Assembly: GCA_037965595.1 (NCBI GenBank)
Contig: CP150183.1
Location: 2,480,001 to 2,544,000, forward strand
Length of the DNA: 64,000 nt
Direction of reading: 5' to 3'
Source of the DNA: Alkalihalobacillus sp. FSL W8-0930
GTDB lineage: Bacteria > Bacillota > Bacilli > Bacillales > Bacillaceae_D
Program-made: the position numbers and the translations under genes
Notes under the pieces: model-generated
Told to the model about the DNA's origin: nothing
The model's database searches: none
What the model saw: only the letters and a program-made list of their open reading frames with translations
Part shown: piece by piece, positions 17,292-25,862 of the stretch
Layout: every line of letters starts with the position of its first letter
Position numbering within the stretch: the stretch's first letter is position 1

Positions 17292-17389
17292 CCTCCTTAA
17301 GCTTTTTCAGGACGTAATACAAGTATATGGACAACCTATTTCTTTATTCATGCAGGACTTAATTGTAATAGAGGAAAGAACACGAGTAG

Positions 17390-18427
<1,038 letters not shown>

Positions 18428-18435
18428 CTATTAGT

Positions 18436-18470
18436 AAACAAACGATCCGTTTTCGATCGTTTGTTTTTTT
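18436..18470 (+). terminator. Terminator of trpS
   Basis: AAACAAACGATC (18436-18447) pairs with GATCGTTTGTTT (18455-18466), followed by T-rich sequence. Confidence 0.9.
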
Positions 18471-18478
18471 TATAAAGA

Positions 18479-18503
18479 AAAAACGAATGCAAAAGCATCC
18501 GCT
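18479..18503 (-). terminator. Terminator of the 42-residue membrane gene
   Basis: On the minus strand GCGGATGC-TTTT-GCATTCGT is followed by T6; it begins at the gene's stop codon. Confidence 0.75.
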
Positions 18504-18631
18504 TAGTATCCGTTATTCTTTTTCCAGACCTTGCCTACAAAGAAAGATAGGCCGAGTGTACCCACTAACAAAATCACAGTGAATACTTGCATTACTGTAT
18601 AAGCTAAACCATCCATCGTTTCTCCACCCAT
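18503..18631 (-). CDS. Small membrane protein, 42 residues
   Basis: A very short gene that reads MGGETMDGLAYTVMQVFTVI, continues through LLVGTLGLSFFVGKVW and ends KKNNGY. GGAGGCGG lies six bases before the ATG, and a terminator follows at once. One hydrophobic helix (about residues 12-33) with a basic end predicts a single-pass membrane peptide. No family is recognised with certainty. It lies between trpS and yjbA. Confidence 0.65.
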   Translation of the reverse strand: MGGETMDGLAYTVMQVFTVILLVGTLGLSFFVGKVWKKNNGY

Positions 18632-18698
18632 GTAACCGCCTCCACCATTGTTTTCTTAAGTATAGTAGAAGTTCAGAAGTAAGTAAACGATAAATCGC

Positions 18699-19445
18699 TT
18701 ATTTTACGCTTTCAGGGTGCTCTTGCTCCCACAGCTTCTCGAAAAATGGCTGCCCTTTTATCATTGCTTCGCACAATTCAACATGACGACTTGTCCAGCC
18801 GATTAAGACTTCATTCATAAAATGATTCCAGGCTTCGTGTCGCTGCATGCATTGGATTTGCTCGTAGGCTTCCGGCTTCCACTCTGTATACCAGTACCTC
18901 ACCTCAGCATCTGTCCCTGATTGATTCAATTCATCTAATACCATATGAAGAAGAAGCTTTAACTGTCTTTCCTTACGAGTCAATCCAACCATTTCCCGAG
19001 GAGATGGAGATAGAATATGATAGTCTTTTTGAAGGGGTGGATGTTCAAGCTCAAATACCTTCCACTCCCCATTTTCTAAATGCTCATAAACAAGCTGTTG
19101 CTGTCTAGGTGTTAGACGACTTTTTCTTATTGGTGTTTGAAATCCAGCGGTATCAACAGCTATAATACGTCTCCCATCTGAAGCAATAAAGCAATAATCC
19201 AGTTGAATTCTTGACATATTTTTTCGTAGGTAGCTTTTTTGGTACACTTCCTGTAGCAATGCTTCTGGTAATTCGGCTAAGTCATTTTCAAGATAATCCA
19301 TGAGTGAATCGGTGACCTTTACTAATATAGCCTGGTCCAGCACCTCTACCCGATCACTCGGACGCCATTCTACAAAATCACACACATTATATCCGTTCTC
19401 TTCCCCTTCAAACCAGTTAATCCATACATCACGCATGACGACCAT
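18699..19445 (-). CDS. yjbA: UPF0736 family protein YjbA
   Basis: A 248-residue soluble protein of unknown function. It matches UPF0736/YjbA closely from memory: [17 protein letters not shown] near the start, [15 protein letters not shown] in the middle, LTRKERQLK, and the C-terminal [13 protein letters not shown]. No catalytic motif is evident. The ATG follows AGGAGGG. In B. subtilis yjbA lies immediately upstream of trpS; here it lies on the opposite strand from trpS with a small membrane gene between. A 61-bp gap separates it from yjaZ upstream. Confidence 0.9.
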   Translation of the reverse strand: MVVMRDVWINWFEGEENGYNVCDFVEWRPSDRVEVLDQAILVKVTDSLMDYLENDLAELPEALLQEVYQKSYLRKNMSRIQLDYCFIASDGRRIIAVDTAGFQTPIRKSRLTPRQQQLVYEHLENGEWKVFELEHPPLQKDYHILSPSPREMVGLTRKERQLKLLLHMVLDELNQSGTDAEVRYWYTEWKPEAYEQIQCMQRHEAWNHFMNEVLIGWTSRHVELCEAMIKGQPFFEKLWEQEHPESVK

Positions 19446-19506
19446 TCAAAACCCTCCTTGCTGGCATATTCGATAGTACCCACAGTATAGGCAAGGGTTC
19501 ATTAGT

Positions 19507-20352
19507 TTATTCCGCGAAACTCATACTCTTTAAAACTTCTTTCAGAAACACCTGACTCTCTGCCCCTTTAAACGTTAACCAATCCGTTGTTTTCCAAGCA
19601 GGTCTTTTTAGATGAGCGGCCTTTGCCAGCTGATACCCAACATAATAGCCAAGTAAAGACGGAATCTTTAATCTTGCATCTCCATACAAATACTTTCTGT
19701 GCGCAGATCGGCCTTTTCGTTCAAGATTTGGAGTCACCCATTTTTTGACCCACTTCTTTTCAAATTGGTCATCATATAGTGAAGTCCATGGAGCAAGCTG
19801 CTCCCTCCCTACATATTCAAGTACTGCACGCTCAGCTAGCCCCTCCATAAACATGGATTCGAGTAAGGTAATGGATTCCTCTGTCTCATTTGTATGCATC
19901 AATCTAACAGCATGATGATATTCATGAACAACTAGAGATTGAATCTCTTGATCGCTCAGATGGGTCCCAACAAATAAAAAAAGAGCAAACGGAAAACTGA
20001 TTCCTGCTTTTTTAGAAGGGTCCTTTATTCCTTTATTAACTGGGAGAAGGTAAATAGGCAAATCTGGTCCGCCCCATAGCTTCTTTAATTGTAAAAATTG
20101 AGACTGAACAGTTTCCCAGATTGGTCTAGAAGCTAAATCCTCTAAATCCGCCAGATCTTGCTCTGAAGCTAAAAACAACCCTTGTTCTACTAAAAAGGGA
20201 TGAAGCTGTTCGGCAATGTCACCCTCAAACCATTTCGTTAAAGGGTCTACAAACCACTTTTTCTGAGCCTGATACACATTTAGTTGTGAATTCCTTATCT
20301 GTAAATCTTGCAAAAAATAGTTGATCCATTTGTCCGTCCGGACTACGCTCAA
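19507..20352 (-). CDS. yjaZ: Putative zinc protease YjaZ (DUF2268)
   Basis: A 281-residue protein with a zinc-protease signature HEYHH at 143-147 (His143, Glu144, His147) in LVVHEYHHAVRLMH, followed by ESMFMEGLAE, which may supply the third ligand. This is the DUF2268 predicted Zn-dependent protease family. No signal peptide is seen. The start is TTG 20352, eight bases after AAGGAGG; ATGs further upstream lack such a site. It sits upstream of yjbA, on the same strand, and diverges from ywaC. Proteolysis is predicted from the motif; a substrate is not known. Confidence 0.86.
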   Translation of the reverse strand: MSVVRTDKWINYFLQDLQIRNSQLNVYQAQKKWFVDPLTKWFEGDIAEQLHPFLVEQGLFLASEQDLADLEDLASRPIWETVQSQFLQLKKLWGGPDLPIYLLPVNKGIKDPSKKAGISFPFALFLFVGTHLSDQEIQSLVVHEYHHAVRLMHTNETEESITLLESMFMEGLAERAVLEYVGREQLAPWTSLYDDQFEKKWVKKWVTPNLERKGRSAHRKYLYGDARLKIPSLLGYYVGYQLAKAAHLKRPAWKTTDWLTFKGAESQVFLKEVLKSMSFAE

Positions 20353-20406
20353 GCCTGATTCCTCCTTCCATCTCATAATTCTCGACAACGTCCCACACTG
20401 ATAAAC

Positions 20407-20435
20407 TTGACTTCGTATGTGCTTCCTTTCAAAAT
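20407..20435 (+). promoter_or_regulatory. Possible promoter of ywaC
   Basis: TTGACT, 17 bp, CAAAAT, 38 bp before the ATG. The -10 is a weak match. Stress or sigma-M control known for B. subtilis ywaC cannot be judged here. Confidence 0.4.
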
Positions 20436-20473
20436 TAAGGGTAGACACAAGACTTTATTTAAGGAGACATTCA

Positions 20474-21211
20474 ATGGCTAATTTGGATATAAAGAACCTT
20501 CAGTCTTTTAAAGTAGAACTCACACGATTCATGATGACTTATAAATTTGCACTCGATGAAATGAATACGAAGATCAAAATATTGCAGGAGGAGTTTGAAT
20601 ATGTTCATGAACACAATCCAATTGAACATATTAAATGCAGACTCAAATCACCTGAAAGTATCTTTAAGAAGGTCATTCGTAAAAATTGTCAGCCTTCTCT
20701 TGAGAGCATTAAAGCTCATATAAAGGATATTGCCGGTATCCGCATAACATGTTCGTTTCTTTCAGATATCTATACACTTTCTGAAATGCTTCAAAATCAA
20801 AGTGATATCCGAGTGCTTGAAGTAAAAGATTACATAAAGCATCCAAAAGACAACGGATATCAGAGTCTTCACTTAATATTGGAACTTCCTGTTTTTATGA
20901 CTGACCGTACTGAATATGTATGTATGGAGGTTCAAATCCGTACGATTGCGATGGATTTTTGGGCAAGCCTCGAGCACAAGATCTATTACAAATATGAATC
21001 TGATGTACCTAAGCACCTTCTGCAGGAATTAAAAGAAGCAGCTGATTCAGCGGCAGCACTCGATCGAAAAATGGAAGGAATCCATAATGAAATTGATACG
21101 ATTAAGAAACGCAAAAAAGTCTATGATGAGAATCATAAACTTCAAATTAAAGATCAAACCTTTGAGCTACCTGCCGACCTACTGAAGCTACTTGAAACAA
21201 AAGATGAATAA
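20474..21211 (+). CDS. ywaC: Small alarmone synthetase YwaC (RelP/SAS2 type)
   Basis: A 245-residue single-domain (p)ppGpp synthetase. It shares with YwaC the segments YKFALDEMNTKIK, HNPIEHIKCRLKSPESI, HIKDIAGIRITCSF, DNGYQSLHLILELP and EVQIRTIAMDFWASLEHKIYYKY. The C-terminus is a coiled, charged extension longer than that of YjbM. No hydrolase domain is present. Start at ATG 20474 follows AAGGAG; an open frame from 20417 lacks a site. It is monocistronic with its own terminator. Together with YjbM at 2169, both SAS classes lie within 20 kb. Confidence 0.92.
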   Translation: MANLDIKNLQSFKVELTRFMMTYKFALDEMNTKIKILQEEFEYVHEHNPIEHIKCRLKSPESIFKKVIRKNCQPSLESIKAHIKDIAGIRITCSFLSDIYTLSEMLQNQSDIRVLEVKDYIKHPKDNGYQSLHLILELPVFMTDRTEYVCMEVQIRTIAMDFWASLEHKIYYKYESDVPKHLLQELKEAADSAAALDRKMEGIHNEIDTIKKRKKVYDENHKLQIKDQTFELPADLLKLLETKDE

Positions 21212-21218
21212 TTGATTT

Positions 21219-21262
21219 AGAGAGCGGCACACTTTTATAACAGTGTGACTGCTCTTTTTTTT
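21219..21262 (+). terminator. Terminator of ywaC
   Basis: AGAGCGGCACACT pairs with AGTGTGACTGCTCT (one bulge), then T8. Confidence 0.88.
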
Positions 21263-21383
21263 CAGTTTTTGTAAGCGACTTCTATTGATTCTACTCCCTT
21301 CAAGTGATACTCTGCTAACAGATACTCTTTTATCCCTTAAAGCGTTACAAGCAGGAGGGTGAACTCTCTAAAAGGAGATACGT

Positions 21384-22337
21384 ATGTTAACTAAAACGAC
21401 ACCGACAACAACAGATGCGTACACAAGTTTTACCAGAAGCGAATGGTCTTCGCTTGCGTATCAAGCCTCTGTGAGTCTTACAGACGAGGAACGAACTCAA
21501 TTACAAGGAATTAATGAAACCGTCTCGCCCGATGAAGTCGAACAAATATATGTCCCTTTATCGGAACTATTATATATGCATACCACTCATGCCGTTCATC
21601 TGCATAATGATCAAAACCGTTTCTTTCATAGAGAAACAAAGAAAGTTCCTTTTGTCATTGGTATTGCAGGCAGTGTATCTGTCGGTAAAAGTACAACTGC
21701 ACGTTTAATCCAAGCCCTTATTAGCCGTTGGCCCAATCGTCCAAAAGTTGAACTTGTTACAACGGACGGTTTCCTTTACCCAAATAAGATACTTGAAGAA
21801 CGTGGATTAATGAAACGAAAGGGCTTCCCCGAAAGCTACGACATTCGGAAGCTGGTTCGCTTTCTCTCTGATATTAAATCGGGTCGCAAAAGCACAGAGG
21901 TCCCACTTTACTCTCATCTTACGTATGACGTGTTAAGTGAAAAATCCCAGCCTATCGACGAACCTGATGTTGTCATCGTAGAAGGAATTAATGTTCTTCA
22001 AGTAAACAAAAAAGACCGTCGCATCTCACCAGTCTTTGTCTCTGACTTCTTTGACTACTCCATCTACGTGGACGCAGACGAAGAAAACATCATAAAATGG
22101 TACATTGATCGCTTTAAAGTGCTTCAACATACAGCATTCCAAGATCCAAACTCCTTCTTCCATCGCTACCGCCACTTAAGCGAAGCTGAAGCTGAGGAAG
22201 TAGCCTTATCCATCTGGAAAAGCATTAACGGCGTCAACCTCGAAAAAAACATACGCCCTACTCGCTACCGTGCCGACATGATCCTCACAAAAGGAACCTG
22301 TCACCGCGTGGAGCAAGTTCAAGTGAAGAAGAGCTAA
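21384..22337 (+). CDS. coaA: Pantothenate kinase, type I
   Basis: A 317-residue prokaryotic type I pantothenate kinase, the first and regulated step of coenzyme A synthesis. The P-loop GSVSVGKST is at 96-104, followed by [13 protein letters not shown] and [10 protein letters not shown], all family hallmarks. The ATG follows AAAAGGAG. It stands alone between two terminators, upstream of a 20-bp minisatellite. Confidence 0.95.
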   Translation: MLTKTTPTTTDAYTSFTRSEWSSLAYQASVSLTDEERTQLQGINETVSPDEVEQIYVPLSELLYMHTTHAVHLHNDQNRFFHRETKKVPFVIGIAGSVSVGKSTTARLIQALISRWPNRPKVELVTTDGFLYPNKILEERGLMKRKGFPESYDIRKLVRFLSDIKSGRKSTEVPLYSHLTYDVLSEKSQPIDEPDVVIVEGINVLQVNKKDRRISPVFVSDFFDYSIYVDADEENIIKWYIDRFKVLQHTAFQDPNSFFHRYRHLSEAEAEEVALSIWKSINGVNLEKNIRPTRYRADMILTKGTCHRVEQVQVKKS

Positions 22338-22338
22338 G

Positions 22339-22363
22339 AAAAAGGACCCCGGGGGTCCTTTTT
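22339..22363. terminator. Terminator of coaA
   Basis: A near-perfect palindrome, AAAAAGGACCCC / GGGGTCCTTTTT, adjoining the stop codon. Its symmetry allows it to work from either side. Confidence 0.9.
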
Positions 22364-22384
22364 CTATGTGGAGTTGTTTGTTAT

Positions 22385-22610
22385 TCTCTTTGTTGATTCT
22401 GAGCTCTCTTTGTTGATTCCTTGCTTTCTTTGTTGATTCTGCGCTCTCTTTGTTGATTCCGCTCTCCCTTTGTTGATTCTGCGCTCTCTTTGTTGATTCT
22501 ACGCTCTCTTTGTTGATTCCGCACTCTCTTTGTTGATTCCGCACTCTCTTTGTTGATTCCGCACTCTCTTTGTTGATTCCCCGCTCTCTTTGTTGATTCT
22601 GCGCTCTCTC
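22385..22610. repeat. 20-bp minisatellite, 11 units
   Basis: The core TGTTGATTC recurs at exact 20-bp steps from 22391 to 22591. The unit is approximately TGTTGATTCYGCRCTCTCTT, with most changes confined to the last ten bases. There are no unique spacers, so it is not a CRISPR. It fills the gap between the coaA terminator and the 3' end of the ArsR-family gene. Reading it as protein on the minus strand gives an N-Q-Q-R/I-N-K-E repeat that I regard as spurious. Confidence 0.95.
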
Positions 22611-22615
22611 TGCTC

Positions 22616-23188
22616 CTAGGTCAACCACATCTCCCGTGGATTCAGCTGATACACACCCTCGTTCCGATTCATGAAATGGCAGATGATCCATTCGCGGCGA
22701 ATGATTGCATAATCTGCAAAGTACTGCTGAATATGCTCGTTGATTTCTTTTTCGCTATAGGACTCTCCGTCCTTTATTCCTCGGAGCATATACTCCAAAA
22801 CAATCAGCTTCTTTTTCCGCTGTGCTGGAAAGGTTTTAAGCTGATTTTGTGCATTAAAGAAATTTTTGATGACAGCCAATTTTTGATCGTCAGTTACGTG
22901 AAAATCCTGGTTCATTTCATTCTCCCCAATCTTCGTTACAGCCAAAGCAAGGGCCATTAACGTTTTTTCGTTAAGATGATAGTACACTGTGTTCTTATCT
23001 CTAACCTGTCTAACTACATCTATCTCTTTTAATTTTGCCATGTGATGAGATATGGTTGGCGCTTTTAATCCAAGTTTACCTGCGATCGCCTGACCGTGCA
23101 GGGGTCCCTTTTTTAACATGGAGACGATCTGAATTCGAGTTTTGTCCCCCATGACCTTATGAAAGTTAACAATCCGACTTAATTGCAT
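22616..23188 (-). CDS. ArsR-family regulator with C-terminal DUF2087 domain
   Basis: A 190-residue DNA-binding protein. Residues about 5-85 form a winged helix of the ArsR type (KVMGDKTRIQIVSMLKKGPL, then LGLKAPTISHHMAKLKEIDVV and YYHLNEK wing). The C-terminal half, about 120-187, resembles DUF2087 (EYMLRGIKDGESYSEKEINE ... DYAIIRREWI). No metal-binding Cys pair is seen in the recognition helix. Start at ATG 23188 follows AGAGAGGA. A perfect palindrome lies 44 bp upstream, which may be its own operator. The 3' end abuts the minisatellite; no terminator is visible between them. Confidence 0.85.
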   Translation of the reverse strand: MQLSRIVNFHKVMGDKTRIQIVSMLKKGPLHGQAIAGKLGLKAPTISHHMAKLKEIDVVRQVRDKNTVYYHLNEKTLMALALAVTKIGENEMNQDFHVTDDQKLAVIKNFFNAQNQLKTFPAQRKKKLIVLEYMLRGIKDGESYSEKEINEHIQQYFADYAIIRREWIICHFMNRNEGVYQLNPREMWLT

Positions 23189-23231
23189 AGCTATCCTCTC
23201 TCTATTTCGATGAGTATCTAATTTCATATTA

Positions 23232-23243
23232 ATCTAATTAGAT
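23232..23243. promoter_or_regulatory. Palindrome upstream of the ArsR-family gene
   Basis: ATCTAATTAGAT is a perfect 12-bp palindrome just upstream of the regulator's start, fitting a dimer-binding operator. Function is inferred. Confidence 0.4.
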
Positions 23244-23264
23244 GATCATGTAAATAGATCACAT

Positions 23265-23304
23265 TAAAAAAGCTCGTTGCAAATCTACTATTTGCAACGA
23301 GCTT
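23265..23304 (-). terminator. Terminator of the CAP-domain gene
   Basis: A 15-bp perfect stem (23270-23284 with 23290-23304) is followed by T6 on the minus strand. Confidence 0.92.
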
Positions 23305-23318
23305 ACTCTAGTTATAAA

Positions 23319-24116
23319 TTAACCTTTGAACATTTGAACAAACATTTTACCGTAAGGACCGCCATCAACAATACCGATTCCAACATTTGTGTAGTCAGCT
23401 TTTAAGATATTCTCACGGTGACCTTGTGAGTTCATTAGTGCTTGGTGAGCTGCTTCTACTGTTTGGTTTCCAGCAAGGTTTTCACCAGCTGTACGATACT
23501 CGATTCCGAACTGATCCATCATTTGGAATGGTGAACCGTATGTTGGAGAGTTATGATCAAAGTAGTTATTATCGATCATGTCTTGTGCTTTTACGCGTGC
23601 TACTTCAGCTAGCTCCGGGTCAGCTTTAAGTGGAGAAAGACCAACACTTTCGCGTTCTTTGTTAACTGAATCTAGCATTTGTTGCTCTTCTGCTGAGAAT
23701 TCTGCTGCATCCGTATCAGCATCTTCTTGTGGAGCTGCTTCTTCTTGTGGAGCTTCCTCTTCTGCTTGAACGTCTTCTTCAACTGGAGCAGGTGCTTCCA
23801 CTGCCTCTTCTTCTACTACTTCTTCAGCTTGCTCAGGCTCTTCTACTACTTCTGCTCCTGGCTGCTCAGCTGCTTGTTCGAAATCAAATTGATTAAAGAA
23901 ATCAATCACCCATTGACCGTTTTCGAAATTGATAGTTTCAGCTCCAGGGAATTTTGCAAGACAATTAAACGCTTGCTGTGCATCTTGAGCGTCAAATTGG
24001 ATTACGTAAGGACCACTTACGTGTGTATTGGAAGCTGCATCAGCTTGTCCTAAAAAACCTACTGCTGTGATTGCCGCTGCTGCAGCAGATGATACTACGA
24101 TTTTCTTGAAATTCAT
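23319..24116 (-). CDS. Secreted CAP/SCP-domain protein with acidic linker (YkwD-like)
   Basis: A 265-residue exported protein. Residues 1-28 are a signal peptide (VVSSAAAAAITAVGFLGQADA). An N-terminal region of about 45 residues precedes a long Glu/Pro/Ala-rich linker (about 80-135) of very high negative charge. The C-terminal CAP domain carries LDSVNKERESVGLSPL, FDHNSPTYG, TAGENLAGN and SQGHRENILKADYTNVGIGI, with the family His and Glu residues. Such CAP proteins appear in Bacillus spores and walls, with unclear activity. Start at ATG 24116 follows GGAGGAA. The acidic linker suits a high-salt or alkaline surface. Confidence 0.87.
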   Translation of the reverse strand: MNFKKIVVSSAAAAAITAVGFLGQADAASNTHVSGPYVIQFDAQDAQQAFNCLAKFPGAETINFENGQWVIDFFNQFDFEQAAEQPGAEVVEEPEQAEEVVEEEAVEAPAPVEEDVQAEEEAPQEEAAPQEDADTDAAEFSAEEQQMLDSVNKERESVGLSPLKADPELAEVARVKAQDMIDNNYFDHNSPTYGSPFQMMDQFGIEYRTAGENLAGNQTVEAAHQALMNSQGHRENILKADYTNVGIGIVDGGPYGKMFVQMFKG

Positions 24117-24476
24117 CTTAGAATTCCTCCTCAGAAAGTTTGTGTTTTGATCTACAATTCGCATCTTAGCATAGCTTTTTTTAATAGAACCATGGTAAAA
24201 GTTTCATCATTAGGAAGAGTAATAGAATCCTTAGAATCGTTGTTATACGTTGCGCCTCTAAGGGTTTTCAATTCTCTCCCCCTCCACATAAAAGGAAATA
24301 TGTCAAATATCCAATGAACTTTAATATTTCGTTACATAACTGTAAAAAAGCGTGATGAGACCATGTGTATCAAGGAAACTACTCAATCTGACTCAAAATT
24401 GGGTAAATTTACTTGCACATTTACCCCTAAAAGTTTGATAGGTTAATAGGCAGATCATGCACAGGAGGTATTTTCA
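24117..24476. other. Intergenic region between CAP and LysM-hydrolase genes
   Basis: A 360-bp divergent control region without a credible gene. It holds the ribosome site and presumed promoter of the CAP gene, and near its right end an inverted repeat of GGGTAAAT. No further structure is visible. Confidence 0.6.
24401..24426. promoter_or_regulatory. GGGTAAAT inverted repeat before the LysM-hydrolase gene
   Basis: GGGTAAAT (24401-24408) and ATTTACCC (24419-24426) are perfect inverted 8-mers with a 10-bp spacer, 50 bp before the start. The spacing of about 18 bp centre to centre suits a dimeric repressor; the regulator is unknown. Confidence 0.45.
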
Positions 24477-25064
24477 TTGAAAAAGAAATTATTAACCAGT
24501 CTACTAGTGGTGGGTTTAGTGGCCACAAGTACACAAATGGTCGAAGCAAAATCAACTCATACCATTAAAAAGGGAGAAACCCTTTCATCTATAAGCGATC
24601 AATATGCCATCCCAACGGCTGCAATAAAAAGAAGTAATCAACTTTCCTCTACTAATATTGTCGCTGGTGATACATTAACGATCCCTACTTCTGTTTCCGC
24701 AAATGAAAAGGAATTGTTAGCACGCCTTGTGCACGCAGAAGCTAAAGGTGAGCCATATGCAGGTAAGGTAGCTGTAGCAACGGTTGTACTAAACCGTGTT
24801 GATAGTGATTTATTCCCTGACAATGTCAATGATGTTGTATATGAGAGAAGCGCATCCGGACATTACGCGTTCTCACCGGTTTTAGATGGTTCTATCTCGA
24901 ATAAAGCAGACAGTGAATCCATTCGTGCGGTAGAAGAAGCTCTTCAATTTAGAGGACAAGGACAAAATTCCTTATACTTCTATAACCCAACTACGGCAAC
25001 AAGTAAGTGGGTTTCCACTCGCGAACAAACGCTTGTCATTGGTGATCATGTATTTGCTAAATAA
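24477..25064 (+). CDS. Secreted cell-wall hydrolase, LysM plus SleB/CwlJ domain
   Basis: A 195-residue exported protein. Signal peptide 1-24 ends near MVEA. A single LysM domain (about 27-70: THTIKKGETLSSISDQYAI ... GDTLTIP) binds peptidoglycan. The C-terminal hydrolase_2 domain of SleB/CwlJ type (about 78-195) shows LLARLVHAEAKGEPYAGK, VATVVLNRV and the SLYFYNP segment. Relatives degrade spore cortex or act as lytic enzymes. TTG start with AGGAGG eight bases upstream. It is monocistronic with a strong terminator. Whether it acts in germination or vegetative growth is not shown. Confidence 0.88.
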   Translation: MKKKLLTSLLVVGLVATSTQMVEAKSTHTIKKGETLSSISDQYAIPTAAIKRSNQLSSTNIVAGDTLTIPTSVSANEKELLARLVHAEAKGEPYAGKVAVATVVLNRVDSDLFPDNVNDVVYERSASGHYAFSPVLDGSISNKADSESIRAVEEALQFRGQGQNSLYFYNPTTATSKWVSTREQTLVIGDHVFAK

Positions 25065-25075
25065 GTAATTCTTTT

Positions 25076-25106
25076 AAAGACCCCTAAAAAAAAGGGGTCT
25101 TTTTTC
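25076..25106 (+). terminator. Terminator of the LysM-hydrolase gene
   Basis: AAAGACCCCT pairs with AGGGGTCTTT across an A-rich loop, then T-rich sequence. Confidence 0.9.
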
Positions 25107-25168
25107 GTAGCTTAATCTTGCGGTTAGGGGGAATAGAATGATCAAGAGAGATAAAGGAGGAATCAGTC

Positions 25169-25780
25169 ATGGTACGTGTAACCAAAACACCCACTTTACA
25201 AATGCATCGTGTACTGCAGCACCGTTTACAAAATGCTGTTCGTCCAAATTCAGCAGCGCCGGTTGAACGGGTATCCTCCATTGCTCCAGTTACGGAAGTG
25301 GTATCGAATGAATCAGCCAATTATTTATATGAGTATGAGCGAAATGGGTGGGTCCATCGGCTCCGTACCACATTAAAAACCTTTTATTTAAAAGAGCGGG
25401 CTCTTTGGAAGCATGCACGCATGCAACGTCGAACACTTGCTCAATTTGAACAATTTATTGATACATGGAATGAAACGGCTAAACAAATGGAAAAGCTCGA
25501 GCAAATGGGGTTATCCTTTCAAAGTGAATTACGACATTCCCTTAAGGATCAGTCTGACTTACTTTCTGAAGTAGGTGTAACAGTGGATGGTTTAACTCTT
25601 ACTTTTCAAAAACAGTCTACTCGACCTCACAGTGAATGGGTTGATCAATTACAAGCAGTAAAAGTCCAACTGTATCAGAACTATCATCAGCTCTTTACAC
25701 TCACCTTCGAGGAATCTAGTTCTCCTTATGAACAAGGCCCAACTGAACTCCAAGGTCTGATATACGAGAAACGTGGATAG
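25169..25780 (+). CDS. Unknown protein, 203 residues
   Basis: A real gene judging by AAAGGAGG upstream of the ATG and flanking terminators, but I recognise no family. The first 50 residues are polar and Pro/Ala/Val-rich (possibly disordered). The remainder looks helical, with basic stretches (KHARMQRRTLAQFEQFIDTW) and a probable coiled coil around 85-130. The C-terminus LQGLIYEKRG is charged. There is no signal peptide or membrane helix. The neighbours (wall hydrolase, tRNA nucleotidyltransferase) give no hint of its role. Confidence 0.7.
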   Translation: MVRVTKTPTLQMHRVLQHRLQNAVRPNSAAPVERVSSIAPVTEVVSNESANYLYEYERNGWVHRLRTTLKTFYLKERALWKHARMQRRTLAQFEQFIDTWNETAKQMEKLEQMGLSFQSELRHSLKDQSDLLSEVGVTVDGLTLTFQKQSTRPHSEWVDQLQAVKVQLYQNYHQLFTLTFEESSSPYEQGPTELQGLIYEKRG

Positions 25781-25786
25781 ACTTCT

Positions 25787-25820
25787 AAGACACAGTCGTG
25801 ACGAGCGGCTGTGTCTTTTG
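25787..25820 (+). terminator. Terminator of the 203-residue gene
   Basis: AAGACACAG (25787-25795) pairs with CTGTGTCTT (25809-25817), then TTTT. Confidence 0.8.
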
Positions 25821-25862
25821 CTACAATAAAGAAAGATTATAGACATGAGGAGACTCTACTAA

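Noticed and set aside
22385-22610. Possible CRISPR array
   Set aside because: Units are contiguous with a strict 20-bp period and no unique spacers; no cas genes nearby.
22206-22691. A 161-codon open frame on the minus strand giving an N-Q-Q-R / I-N-K-E repeat protein
   Set aside because: It is the translation of the 20-bp minisatellite plus antisense of coaA; it has no independent support, and the 20-bp unit shifts frame each copy.
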